From Triglochin maritima (taxonomy: Eukaryota; Streptophyta; Magnoliopsida; Alismatales; Juncaginaceae), in contig OY821787.1 in assembly GCA_963682175.1 (NCBI GenBank), positions 10,518,501 through 10,582,500 on the forward strand: a DNA stretch of 64,000 bases, read 5' to 3'. The position numbers were made by a program, and so were the translations under genes. The notes beneath the pieces are model-generated. The model did not search any database. It saw only the letters and a list, made by a program, of their open reading frames with translations, and was not told where the DNA came from. Below, in pieces: positions 1 to 12,452 of the stretch. Numbering within the stretch: the stretch's first letter is position 1; each line of letters begins with the position of its first letter.

Positions 1-3000
1 GTTGCCCAAGTTCACCTCTAAGGAAGACTCATATCTCTTTCTTAGAGAATTTGAGGAAATCTGCTCCCTTATGCAATACCAGCATATACCTGAGGAGGCA
101 GTGCGTCTTAAATTCGTGCCTCTGTCACTGAAAGACAACGCTAAGAAATGACTATATAGTCTAGCCAAAAGATCTATTAGGAGTTGGGCCGAGTTTGTTC
201 AAGTGTTCTTAAAGAAATATTTCCCCAACCATAAGACTATTAGGATTAGGAATGAAATTGTTGCATTCGTTCAATCTGAGAGCGAGCCATTCTATTCCTA
301 TTTGGACAGATTTAAGAACTTGTTGACCCAATGCCCTCATCATGGAATTCCAAGATGGCAATTGTGCCAAATTATTTATGAGGGATTGACACTTACATCT
401 AGGGTTATGTTGGAATCTGTAAGCCAAGGAAACTTTATGTCCAAAAATGAGAATGATGCTTGGACTTTTCTTGAGGACTTAGCTGATAATAGTATGCAAT
501 GGGACACAGCTAGGGCACCAACCAACCCGAGTATTGGATCTAGAATGGCAAATCAATCCAGATCAGGTGTCTTAGTTGTAGATGCTTCTGTAGCTGCTGA
601 AGCGAAATTAGTCACCATTATGCGTAGGATGGAAAGTCTAGAGCTTCAAACCCGACCCCTAGTTAATCAAATCTCTTCTGTTTCGTGCTCTAGGTGTGGT
701 CAAATTGGTCATGCTTTGGAGGAGTGTGCACACATTTCTTCGGACATGGAACAAGTTAATGCTGCGTTTAATCGTCCTAGGTACGACCCTTATTCGTCAA
801 CCTATAATCCAGGTTGGCGCAACCATCCCAATTTTTCATGGAGCCAAGGGAATTCAAATCATGCACCCATGCCCCAGCAAGGCCAACCACCTAGACAACA
901 AATGTACTCAAACAACAACAACAATAATAGTGATGGCCGATTAACTGATTTGGAAAACTTAATGAAAACATTTGTTCAAACAACTACTCAATCTTTTCAA
1001 AAGCTAGAAACTCAAGTAAGTCAATTAGCACAAGTTGTAGGGGAAAGAGAAAAAGGAAGATTCCCAAGCCAACCAGAGATGAACCCAAGGATTAACAATC
1101 CACATAATCAACATATGTCATATCAACCACATCAACATATGCCATATCAACCACCTCAACCATTTAATCCTCAATCATTCAATCCTCAACAAATTAGGCC
1201 TCCACCTAATGTACCACATAATACACCACCTCCTAATGTGAACAATAATAACAGACCAGTTCATATGGTTCAAGAAGAAGAGCAAAATCAACACATTAAT
1301 GTTATACTTACATTAAGATCTCGAAAATCTGTTAATAACAATGTCACTCACCCTTTGGTTAATGAGCCTAATAATTCTGTCACACCTGAGTCATCTAATG
1401 AGCCACTAATTCAATCTGAGGAACCAATTGAAATTGAACCAACTGAACCTGAAAGAGTCTTCATTCCTAAAGCACCATTCCCTAATAGACTTAATAAGAA
1501 TCATATAAATCAAATGGAGAAAATGTTGGAAGTTTTTAAGCAAGTAAAAGTAAACATCCTTCTATTAGAAGCTATTCAACAAATTCCACCTTATGCAAGA
1601 TTCTTAAAAGACTTATGCACCAAGAAAAGGAAAACACAAGTACCAAAAAGAGCATTCTTAACTGCAAATATAAGTTCTGTGTTAACCCAACCAACACAAA
1701 TCAAATATAAAGACCCTGGTTGTCCAACTATTTCATGTGTTATTGGTAACACCTTAATCAATAGGGTCTTGTTGGATTTGGGTGCTAGTGTTAATCTGCT
1801 TCCTTACTCTGTATATAAAGAATTGGATATAGGAGACCTTAAACAGACTAGGACCACACTCCAATTGGCTGATAGATCTGTTAAGATTCCTAGAGGTGTG
1901 GTTGATGATGTTCTGATCAAAGTGGGTGAATTCATATTTCCTGTGGACTTTGTTGTCTTAGACACGGAGTCTGTTACTAACCCTAGCAATCAAATTCCTG
2001 TGATCTTAGGAAGACCTTTTCTAGCCACTTCCAATGCCCTAATCAATTGTAGAAATGGATTGATGAAATTATCATTTGGAAATTTGACTGTTGAGCTAAA
2101 TGTTTTTAACTTAGGGAAGCAACCTGGAATTTTCTCTGATGAACCGAGTGAATTGAATTGTATTCAGGATTGTAGTGGGTATGATTTGATTTCGGATTAC
2201 TTAAATTTCACCCAATTGGATGAAGTTGATTTTCAAAAGAACCTGAGTGGTGAGGCCACAATCTGTGACCAAATCAATCATATAGGTTCGAATCGATCTT
2301 CACCCAATTTGTCAGCCTTAGGTGGACTTTTAGCCGAACCAAGACCTCAAGCCAAACCCTCACTACAAGAACCACCATCACTAGAGTTGAAGCCTCTCCC
2401 TACGACACTTAAGTATGCATTTTTAGGACCCTCATCCACCCTCCCAGTTATCATAGCATCGGACTTGACCCCCAATCAAGAGAAGGAATTGTTGAGAGTC
2501 CTCAGTAGGAATAAAGAAGCTATTGGATGGACCATGGCCGATATGAAGGGGATTAACCCATCTATAGTCCAACATCGGATCCATTTGGAGGATAATACTC
2601 AACCTCGTAGGGATCCGCAAAGGCTACTTAACCCGGTCCTAACTGAGGCGGTCAAAAAGGAAATACTTAAGTGGTTGGACAATGGAATTATATACCCTAT
2701 ATCCGATAGTGCTTGGGTTAGTCTTGTTCAGGTTGTCCCTAAGAAATCTGGAGTCACTGTAGTTGAGAATGAGCAGAATGAGTTAGTCCCAACCCGTATC
2801 CAAACCGGTTGGAGGATTTGTATTGATTATAGGAAACTGAATTCTGCAACCCGTAAGGACCACTTCCCTCTTTCTTTCATAGATCAAATGTTAGAACGGT
2901 TGGCCGGACATGAGTATTATTGTTTTCTTGATGGATAATCCGGCTATAACCAAATTCCTATAGCTCCTGAGGATCAGGAGAAAACTACCTTCACGTGCCC

Positions 3001-3755
3001 ATTCGGCACGTTTGCTTTCCGTCGCATGCCCTTTGGCTTATGCAATGCGCCTGCCACATTTCAGAGATGTATGGTGAGCATCTTCTCTGAAATGGTGGGT
3101 AATTTCATGGAAATTTTCATGGATGATTTCTCTGTCTTTGGTCCCACTTTTGCCAATTGTTTGAACAATTTGGAATTGGTACTAGTAAGGTGTAAGGAGA
3201 AGAACTTGACCATAAATTTGGAAAAATGTCATTTCATGGTTAAGCATGGAATTGTACTTGGTCACATTGTGTCTGAGGATGGCATTCAAGTGGATAAAGC
3301 CAAGGTGGATTTGATTAAGCATCTCCCTCCACCAACAAATGTCAAAGAGATTCGTTCATTTTTAAGGCATGCCGGATTCTATCGAAGGTTTATCAAGGAC
3401 TTTAGTAAGGTGGCTAGACCATTGACTGAATTATTAGCGAAGGACTCTAAGTTTGAATTTTCTGATAAATGTTTGGAGTCCTTTAACCGCCTTACGAGGG
3501 AATTGACGTCGGCACCCATTATGCATTCACCCGATTGGACCCAACCCTTTGAGATAATGTGTGATGCATCGGATTACGCCATAGGAGCGGTGTTGGGTCA
3601 GAAAATTGAAAAGAAACCTCACGTGATATATTATGCTAGTAAAACATTGAATGATGCCCAATTGAACTATACGGTAACCGAGAAAGAATTTCTAGCAGTC
3701 ATTTTTGCCTTGGAAAAATTTCAACAATATTTGATAGGCACACATGTGATTTATT
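1..3755 (+). mobile_element. Ty3/gypsy retrotransposon gag-pol, decayed, cut by the left window edge
   Basis: The coding frame is already open at base 2, so gag starts outside the window. In order it shows a retrotransposon gag domain (about 2-480), a CCHC zinc knuckle (686-727, CSRCGQIGHALEEC), an aspartic protease with DLGAS (Asp codon 1775-1777), reverse transcriptase with the FMDD catalytic box (3116-3127), and the start of RNase H (about 3551-3755, CDASDYAIGAVLGQ). The FMDDFSVFG wording is typical of non-chromovirus plant gypsy elements (Athila/Tat side); that placement is by eye. Two in-frame stops break it: TGA at 149-151 where this gag family normally has Trp, and TAA at 2936-2938 inside the RT DGYSGYNQ block. 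Similarity stops around 3755, where RNase H runs into an A-rich tract; no integrase follows. Dead copy. Confidence 0.93.
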
Positions 3756-3894
3756 TTTCAAAAAAAAAGAAAAAAACGAAAAAGAAAACAAAATTCAAAA
3801 AAAATTGGTACATGACTTATTTTGGAAAACGGTGGAAGTACATGACTTATTTTTCTAAATCTAACGTATACCACTTTAGCAGCATTCTGTCACC
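3756..3894. other. A-rich junction between truncated pol and the next retroelement ORF
   Basis: RNase H similarity ends and is followed by a run of A with scattered G and C (3759-3808), then two near copies of a short phrase containing ACATGACTTATTTT (about 3811-3858). This looks like a deletion or template-switch joint: the missing part would be the rest of RNase H and the integrase. Confidence 0.5.
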
Positions 3895-5187
3895 ATGGTG
3901 TTTCCTGAGAAGAACTACCACCCGCTGCTTGTTAGTGATCAATATGGCACCCACTTTTACGACGAAATCATAGCACGGAGTTGGAGCTACTTGGTCCATA
4001 ATAACAATGATGTCTACTGCCCTAGCTTAGTGGAGGAGTTCTATAGCAGTATCACTAACATAGACCTGGATAGTGGGTACATTTTACTGAATTGGAGAAA
4101 CAAAGTCTGGGCGATTGACCTCCACATCATCTCCAACTTGACTGACATACCACAAGGGGCCTCCACTTTGCCTTCCGAGGAACTCAGTTTCTATCGGTCA
4201 CTCATGGGACCAGATTGTGTGCTTAGTAGGGCTGTTCATGGGGCGGGTTTGACCCGCCAACCCGCCCCGCCCCGCGTAGGGCGGGTTGCGGTTGAAAATT
4301 TTCCTACATGTGACCCGTTAACCCGCCACTCGTTAACCCGCTGGACTAAACGGGGTGGGTTGCGGTTAATGTGTTACCAACCCGTTAACCCGTTTACCCG
4401 TTACAAATATAATTATTTAAAAAAATACATATTTATGTATTAAAATTTTCGTTATTTCATTAAACTTCTAACATTTCTTCTAAAATTAAAATTTTCCTAC
4501 CCGTTAACCCGCCGGATTAAACGGGGCTGGTAGCGACCCAATTTTTTTTACTCGCCCCGCCCCATTTGCCCGCCTGACTTTGGTGGGGCGGGTAGCGGGC
4601 GGAGCCAAACCCGCCCCGCCCCGTTTGCAGCCCTAGTGCTTAGCCGTGATCGGGGTATCAAGGGCACATACATGTACCGGAATGTCTTTACAGCATGTAG
4701 GTGGGCATGCCAAAATATCACGAGTAATACCCACAACACTTCTTTTCGCACCGTTGAGATGGGCATCGTTCACTCCCTGATGACCCGTGATCGCACTTAC
4801 TGTATGTGCCGACGGCTTTTGACCACCATTGGAGAAGGCCACCAACGCAGCTCCCAACCTCTGCCATGCCTTGTCACCACTATTTGCAAGCACTTCATGG
4901 CCTATGAGTCTTTCTGGGTGTACGAAGCCGACATGCTCCCTTGTACGGTGGAATGAGAGACATCCTCCTATCGTGGCACCATAGCGGACCTGTGGACACC
5001 TCCAGAAATGGAGGATGTTATGCAATCAAGTGAGTCGTCTGAAGACTCTGCAACATTCTGGGTTGAGTCAACCGCAGAAAACTCTGACGAGCATAGGTCC
5101 CGAATGTGGGGCGGGATGAAGCACCTCAATAGCAAATTGAACAAAGCACTCTCCGACCGTGGAGAGTCGTCATCCCGAAGGCGGTAA
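3895..5187 (+). pseudogene. Retroelement-associated ORF (putative plant transposon protein type), split by a MITE
   Basis: An ATG at 3895 opens a frame that runs to 4226, is interrupted by a 409-bp MITE, and resumes in the same frame at 4644 up to a TGA at 4954-4956. After this single stop the same frame stays open to TAA at 5185-5187, with an acidic, Ser-rich tail (for example MEDVMQSSESSEDS). The first part (VEEFYSS, DLHIISNLTDIP) resembles the uncharacterised domain Pfam calls putative plant transposon protein, found in the 3' ORF of Athila-like and other gypsy elements. It is followed by typical gypsy 3' noncoding sequence and an LTR, so it is probably the env-position ORF of the same or a related element. 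Function unknown. The family call is from memory and moderate. Confidence 0.6.
4227..4635. mobile_element. hAT-type MITE with perfect 8-bp target duplication
   Basis: The element begins TAGGGCTG and ends CAGCCCTA, with GC-rich subterminal sequence (GGGGCGGGTTT near the left end, AAACCCGCCCCGCC near the right). It is flanked on both sides by GTGCTTAG (4219-4226 and 4636-4643), an exact 8-bp duplication as expected for hAT insertion. It is 409 bp and has no coding capacity. Many inner copies of CCCGTTAACCCG and its complement are present. It sits inside the retroelement ORF at 3895-5187 and is therefore younger than that copy. Confidence 0.92.
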
Positions 5188-6233
5188 CTTTATTATTTCT
5201 TGCATTTCCTATATTATTTAATTTTGCATACATTGAGGACAATGCATGAAATAGGTGTAGGGGGTGACTAGTTATCTACCTATCTGTTTTGTTAAAAAAA
5301 TCGAAAAAAAAATCAATGTTTCATGACATAGCTTATGATTGAACTACCAAAACCCGAGTACAAATTGCATTGAGTTTTTGTTCCTTATTATATAGTTCTG
5401 CTTGTAGAAACTATGACATAAATCTAAGTTCCAAAGAAATAACCCATTACCCTTTAAGACATGTATGCACTTAAATTGGATGAATCAAATCTTTGAAGTG
5501 GTTGATAAAAAGCAGAGGTTGAGGAAAATATACCGGGAAGTGTGGACTTCTGATAGCAATTAAGCCTTGAGGAAAATAAAAAGAAAATAAAAGTGAGAAA
5601 AGCACATCTTGCAAAATGATTACCAAAGCTCAAGCCTTCGAGTCACTAGTCCGTAGGGGTATCTTGAAACCCGGTAACTTGAGTCTGTCGGCTCGGGATT
5701 ATCGACCAAACTCGCTACACAAATGCAAAAGGGTAAAAGTGTCAAATAAGCAAATATGTTGAATCACGGGGAATTATTACTCAAGGCCCAAAGTTAGAAG
5801 AATGATCCATGTCATGGTTGATCCAAATGATACTTCACCACCAGAGGAGGCGTGCAAAATAATTTAAGTGATAACATGTGTAGAAGGGTTAGTGGTGTGA
5901 ATGTTGGAGGAACAAAGACCAAGTCAGAATTTTTATGAGTTAGATTTATATAATGAGCATGCAAGAATTCTAAGTGAGATGTAAAAGGTTGATGTGGAGA
6001 TATTGAGAGTTATTAATGAAACATTGAATTAAGACTTTGTGGGTGTGTCAACAGAAAACCCTCACGAGACAAAACTCGTCCTCTAAGGAAACTAAGGGGT
6101 TTAAAGGCTTGTTGCACATGCTAAGTGCAACCGTGATTCCTACGAAAGTGAGTTAGGATTTCTGTGCTTTCATACTTATATTTTTCATGTTTTGTTTTGC
6201 TCGAGACTAGCAAAATCTAGGTGTAGGGGTATT
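5188..6233 (+). other. Noncoding 3' internal region of the gypsy element, ending in a polypurine-like tract
   Basis: No reading frame of note. It starts with phrases common between the last ORF and the 3' LTR of plant gypsy elements (CATTGAGGACAATGCATGA near 5232, AGGTGTAGGGGGTGA near 5253). It ends with GACTAGCAAAATCTAGGTGT and AGGGGTATT just before the LTR (about 6205-6233), which is the likely polypurine tract for plus-strand priming. The rest appears unstructured. Confidence 0.55.
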
Positions 6234-7492
6234 TGATGCATTGCATACATTGCATCATATGTCTTTCATTTAGATTGTTTTTATATAAATAAATGCTACT
6301 GAGGTATTGTTTTGAGCAATTGTGCAGAATTCAGGAGTTACAATGCAATTTACCAAAATTCGAGCTAAAACGCGTGCAATGGACTCAGATGGATCACAAA
6401 GACCAATTAGCTAGAGATTCAAGCTCAAGTTGAAGTCCAATTGATTGCATAAGAAGCCAGGGACCTGATCGCAAATTAGAAGGACTAAAAAGTTATTTTG
6501 GAGGAGTATTCAAGAAGAAATCAAATTCGGATCTCCAAAGATATGCAATAATTGATTTATATGTGTGGAGGCCACCTACAACATACCAAAATCACACCCG
6601 CAAAAGCACAAATTAATCTGGACCATCCATGCGGCGATTCCGCCGCATCTGACGGTCAATATGCGGCGGAAACGCCGCACAGGTTGCGATCCGTGCCTCC
6701 CATTTTCGTCCAATTATGTAATAGCATGTGTCATTCCTTATGCATACTTAGGGTTCCTTGTATTGGCTATAAATAGCCCCAAAATATTGTTGTGAAAAAA
6801 AAAATTGGTATTTCCATTCTATAACCAATAAAATTCTGCCCTTTTATTTCTCCATTGTCTTTGTCTTTTGTAAGCTTAGTTTTAGATTAATATTTCATGT
6901 TCTTAATTTCAGTAGAATAATTTAGTTGTTCTTTACTCTTCTCTTAGAATAATTTGTTGCATGCTTAGAATAATTGCATTTGTTTTCGTAGATCGTAGTT
7001 TAGTATAATACTTTTGTTTTCGTAGTCTCTCGATGATCTCCAAGACCCCTTCTCCTCATCTTCTCCCCATGGGTTTCTAAACCCTTCCAGAGGGTGGGGG
7101 TGATGGATTTAGGGTTAGAGAAGAGAGATCGTTTTTATTTTAATTTCTTGTTAGTGTTTTGATCATATGAGTTTTTGTTAAATCAATTATCATATGATGC
7201 TTAATATCTCACTTGATTTATAATAATTTTCGTGATCTCTAATCTAACTCAAAGATTCATAACTCCCACCCGCTGGACTCATCCTTATTTGTTTCTTCTT
7301 AGTTTTTGTTTTTGTTGTTCTTGCTTTAGAAAAATTAAAAATCCAAAAATCTCAAACCAACCATATTTCTCTCTTTCTTTCCTTAATCAAAAATCACAAA
7401 AAGATAAGAATCTCTCCCTCCTTGTGTTCGTCCCGTACTTGTCACGTCTTCATCGACGACGTGCACTTGCTGTATAAATAAAAATCTCATCA
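6234..7492 (+). repeat. 3' LTR of the gypsy element
   Basis: Starts TGATGCATTG directly after the polypurine-like tract and can end at CATCA (7492), giving about 1259 bp. A TATA box (TATAAATAG, 6768-6776) is well placed for LTR transcription. The last 100 bp carry the TGTGTTCGTCCCGTACTTG and GTGCACTTGC phrases often seen near the 3' end of such LTRs. No 5' LTR lies in the window. The end point is an estimate because the next element is copia and no target duplication was found. Confidence 0.65.
6629..6678 (+). promoter_or_regulatory. Two GC-rich stem-loops upstream of the LTR TATA box
   Basis: ATGCGGCG-ATTC-CGCCGCAT (6629-6648) and GCGGCG-GAAA-CGCCGC (6663-6678) are two perfect short hairpins about 90-140 bp upstream of the TATA box in an otherwise AT-rich LTR. 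Role unknown; they could be U3 control elements or simply CpG-rich subrepeats. Confidence 0.4.
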
Positions 7493-7604
7493 ATGGTAGA
7501 TTTTTATGAATATTATAGGTATAAGTTTATGATAATAATGTTCACTTTTTAGTCTAAATGATATGGTATATTTTATAATTATTTGTTTTATTGAAGCTAG
7601 TACC

Positions 7605-8669
7605 ATGACAAACCTCACAAAGCTTGAATTTGCCGCCCTTGATATCTCGGGGAAAAATTATCTCCCTTGGACTCTCGATGTAGAGATCCATCTTACGGCA
7701 AATAATCTTGGAGAAACAATTAAAGACGAAAATAAGGCCTCCCCGCAGGAGCGTGCCAAAGTAATGATTTTTCTCCGGCATCATCTCCATGAGGGATTAA
7801 AAGCTGAATATCTAACGGTGAAAGATCCGTTAGAGTTATGGAAAAACTTGAAAGAAAGGTATGACCACCAAAAACAAGTGATTCTCCCAAAAGCTCGCTA
7901 CGAGTGGATTCATTTGCGATTACAAGATTTTAAATCTGTAAGCGAGTATAATTCTGCTATGTTTCGAATCTCATCTGAACTTAAATTATGTGGAGAAATA
8001 ATTACTGATAATGATATGTCAGAGAAAACATTCTCAACATTCCATGCCTCGAATATGCTCCTGCAGCAGCAATATCGAGAACGTGGTTTTAAGAAATATT
8101 CGGAACTAATATCATGTCTTCTTGTTGCCGAGCAAAATAATGAACTTTTGATGAAAAATCATGAATCTCGACCCACTGGTTCCACTCCATTCCCTTAAGT
8201 GAATGAGGCTAATCACAAATGCAAACACGACCCATTCCCTGAAGCGAATGCGGAATCTTACAATCGTAAATGTGGACGTGGTCGTGGTCGTGCATATGGA
8301 CGCGGGCAACATCAAGGACGTGGTCATGGACGTGGCCGTAGCCATTGTGGTGGTCATGATGTCAATGCAAATAATGATGGAAGAAATGCTAGAGGAAATC
8401 AAGTGCAAAATCCTCCAAAGAAATATGAGAATGCTTGCTACAAATGCGGCATGACAAATCATTGGTCGCGTATATGTCGTACGCCCAAGCACCTTGTTGA
8501 TCTTTATCAAGCATAACTCAAGAAAAAAGAAGGTGCCGAAATGAACTTGGTTGAAAACAACCAAGATGGAATGATCATGGACACTCGTTTAGATATTTCG
8601 GATTTTCTTTTAAATGATGACAATATCGAAGTTTTTGTCAATGATGGAAATGTCCATCAAAATGCTTAG
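7605..8669 (+). pseudogene. copia gag (UBN2-like gag with zinc knuckle)
   Basis: ATG at 7605 opens MTNLTKLEFAALDISGKNY, the start of a common plant copia gag. It contains a UBN2-type gag domain, then a stretch rich in Gly and Arg (8268-8340), then a CCHC knuckle (8436-8477, CYKCGMTNHWSRIC). In-frame TAA stops at 8196-8198 and 8514-8516 interrupt it; both look like single-base changes (Glu and Ser codons in related gags). The frame ends at TAG 8667-8669, about 160 bp before the protease frame. The protein would coat the element's RNA in virus-like particles. Confidence 0.85.
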
Positions 8670-8830
8670 TTTGGTTTTCCTACATCCTATTTTCGATGTT
8701 TTTCATTTCCAAAATAATTGTAAGACTTGTGTCTTTACCTTTGAAAATCAAAATAATATAATATAGTATTATGATACTATATATACAAAAAGATATTTTT
8801 TGCTCTATTCCCTTTTTTTAGGACAAAGAC

Positions 8831-11800
8831 ATGGTTGATACTATCATGAGTGATGGAGATCAATGTCTAGTAGATAGTGGAACAACAAATACGATTTTGA
8901 AAAATACAACCTTCTTTGCCGAATTACATTTCTCGAAGACAAGTGTTAACACAATTTCTGGCACTAGTTATTTGATTGAAGGCTCCGGAAGAGCTTGTAT
9001 TTTGTTGCCCAATGGCACGAAATTACAAATAAGCGATGCTTTATATTCTAGTAGATCCAGAAGAAATCTACAAAGTTTCAAGGATATACGTCGTAATGAC
9101 TATCATCTTGAAACTATAAATCAAAATAATGATGAATACCTTCACATTATCTCCATCGTGAATGGTAACAAAATCATTTTAGAAAGGATGAAAGCCTTTT
9201 CATTGGGATTATATTGCACTTATATCACCCCTTTGGAATCAAATATGGTCACTAACCGAAAGTTAGTTGATCAAGCGCATTATAAACTTTGGCATGATAG
9301 ATTGGGACACCCCGGTGATATAATGATGCGAAAAATTATTGAAAATTCAAATGGTCATTCCCTAAAGGATATGAAAATTATATCATCGAAAGAGTTTTCA
9401 TGTGCAGCATGCTCTCTTGGAAAACTGATAATCCGACCGTCCACAAGTAAAATTAAAGATGAATCTCCTTTATTTTTAGAGAGAATTCAAGGTGATATTT
9501 GTGGACCCATTGCCCCTCCATGTGGACCATTTCGATATTTTATGGTGTTGATAGATGCATCCACCTGATGGTCACATGTTAGTCTCTTGTCAACTAGAAA
9601 TGTTGCATTTGCTAGACTTCTAGCAGAATTGATAAAATTGAGGGTGCATTTTCCTGATTATCCAATTAAGAAAATCCGATTGGACAATGCAAGAGAATTT
9701 ACGTCTCAAACATTTAATGACTACTACATGTCAGTTGGTATTACAATTGAGCATCCGGTTGCTCATGTCCATACACAAAATGGTCTAGCTGAATCTCTAA
9801 TTAAGAGATTGCGACTAATTGCAAGACCATTACTTATGAATTCAAAATTACCACAATCTCTTTGAGGTCATGCCATTTTACATGCTGCGGCACTTATCAG
9901 AATAACACCGACAGCATATCATAAATATTCCCCTTTACAGCTGGTCTCTGGTAGTGAACCAAATTTATCCCATTTAAAAATATTTGGTTGTGCGGTTTAT
10001 GTGCCAATAACCCCACCACAATGTACAAAGATGGGACCTCAAAGAAGATTGGGAATTTACCTCGGTTTTGAGTCTCCATCGATTATTAAATATTTGGAGC
10101 CATTAACAGGTGATATTTTTATAGCACGCTTTGCTGATTGTAATTTTGATGAAAAAGTATTCCCAATCTTAGGGGGAGAAAAACAGAAGATGAAAAAATC
10201 TGAAATTACTTGGAATGCATCTTCATTGTCCCATCTTGATCCCCGTACAGACCAATGTGAACAAGAAGTTCAAAAGATTATTCATTTGCAAAGAATTGCA
10301 AACGAATTACCAGATGCATTTATAGATGCAAAGAAAGTTACAAAATCACATATACATGCTGAAAATGCACCAGCAAAAATTGATATTCCTAAGTTGTCAA
10401 ATGAGTTAAATATCCACCGAAAATGTGGACGACCAATTGGGTCAAAGGATATAAAACCAAGAAAAAAGAAAGAGAAAAGCGTAGCATCTGAAGATGTTAC
10501 TGCTAATATTATCCATACCCCTGAAGAGGTAGTGAAAAATGACAACATAGACCAACGAGAGACCGAAGTGTCTAAAAATGAAAATATAGATGAGATCTCA
10601 ATAAATTATGTGCACAATCAGAAAAGATGGAATCAAGACGAAACCATCGTTGATGAAAAAATTTCATATGCTATAGCAAATGAAGTAATGAATGTTGAAT
10701 ATTGTGAGCCAAAATCTATTGAAGAATGTCGACAAAGAAATGATTGGCCACAATGGAAAAATGCAATACAAGCAGAATTGCATTCGCTTGAAAAACATAA
10801 TGTTTTTGGACCTGTGGTGCTTACACCCAATGACGTGAAACCTGTGGGGTTCAAATGGGTGTTCTCGATAAAGAGAAATGAGAAAAATGAGATTGTAAGA
10901 TATAAAGCCCGACTTGTGGCTCAAGGTTTCACCCAAATACCCGGTGCTGATTATGAAGAAACGAATTCACCTGTAGTGGATGCGACAACACTAAGATTTC
11001 TTATCAGTCTCACAGTCATAAATAGACTTCAAATGCAACTCATGGATGTGGTTACTGCTTATCTCTATGGGTCATTAGATACAAACATCTATATGAAAGT
11101 CCCTGAAGGACTAAAACTACCAGAGACTTGTACTTCCAAACCGCGAGGGTTGTACTCCATACAACTAAAAAGATCCTTATATGGATTAAAGCAATCTGGA
11201 CGAATGTGGTACAATCGTCTAAGCAAAAGTCTTCTGAGAAAAGGATTCAAAAATGACTCCATATGTCTATGTGCTTTCATTAAAAGGTCTTCATCTGGTT
11301 TTACGATTATAGCTGTATATGTTGATGATTTAAATATTATTGGGACACCAAAGGATATTGAGATTACAGCTCAATACTTGAAAACTGAATTTGAGATGAA
11401 AGACCTTGGTGTGACTAAATTTTGCCTCGGCCTGCAGATCGAGCATTTCCCGAGTGGAATTTTTATTCACCAAGCAAATTATATAGAGAAGATGTTAAAA
11501 CACTTTAACATGGATAAAGCTCATCCATTGAGTTCACCAATGGTCGTTCGATCACTTATAAGTGAAAAAGATCATTTTCGTCTCCGAGAAAAGGGTGACA
11601 AAGTCCTCGGTCCTAAAGTACCGTATCTAAGCGCTATTGGAGCTTTAGCGTATCTTGCTAATAATACACGACCTGATATAAGTTTTGTTGTGAACCTTCT
11701 AGCAAGATACAGCTCTGAGCCAACATATAGGCATTGGAAAGGAATCAAGCATGTATTCTGCTACCTTAGTGGGAGACGTGATATGGGGTTATTTTATAGA

Positions 11801-12317
11801 AAGGACTCGAAGTACGAACTTATTGGATATTCAGATGCTGGATATTTATCAGACCCCCACAAAGCAAATCACAAACAGGATATGTGTTCACGTATGGTGG
11901 CACCGCCATTTCATGGCGATCGAGAAAACAGACCCTGACGGCAACATCTTCAAATCAAGCAGAACTGATTGCATTATATGAAGCTAGTCGAGAATGTGTA
12001 TGGTTGAGATCAATAATCCAACACATACAAAAGGAATGTGGTCTTGAAGGAATAAAGGACAAGCCAACATTGCTATATGAAGATAATAGCGCATGCATTG
12101 CCCAAATAAAGGAAGGTTATATCAAAGGAGACAAGACAAAGCACATTTCACCAAAGTTCTTCTCGACGCATGATTTACAAAAGAATGGATAGATAGATGT
12201 CTGTCAAATCAGATCATGCGAGAATCTTGCAGATTTATTCACAAAGGCGTTGCCTACTAAAGTTTTTGAGGGGCTTGTTCACAAGATTAGTGTTTGTCGT
12301 TTGAAGAATGTTTGCTA
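8831..12317 (+). pseudogene. copia pol (protease, integrase, reverse transcriptase, RNase H)
   Basis: Frame 2, offset from gag. The protease DSGTT motif has its Asp at 8873-8875. Integrase has the HHCC zinc-binding part (HDRLGHP to CAAC, about 9290-9410) and the D, D and E catalytic positions in GDICGP, RLDNAREF and NGLAES. Reverse transcriptase runs from about 10850 with YVDD at 11318-11329. RNase H follows. Breaks: TGA at 9566-9568 (Arg in relatives), TGA at 9863-9865 (Trp in relatives), a frameshift near 11865-11880 inside RNase H, and TAG at 12190-12192. The frame ends at the stop at 12316-12318. Several lesions fit C-to-T or G-to-A decay of methylated DNA. Confidence 0.9.
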
Positions 12318-12452
12318 AAGTCAGGGGGAGCATCATACGCGCTGCACTCTTTTTTCCTTGACCAGGTTTTTATCCCACTGGGTTTTCTTGGTAAGGTTTT
12401 TAACGAGGCAGCATACCTAGCGTATAAAAGTGATCGATCATCCAAGGGGGAG

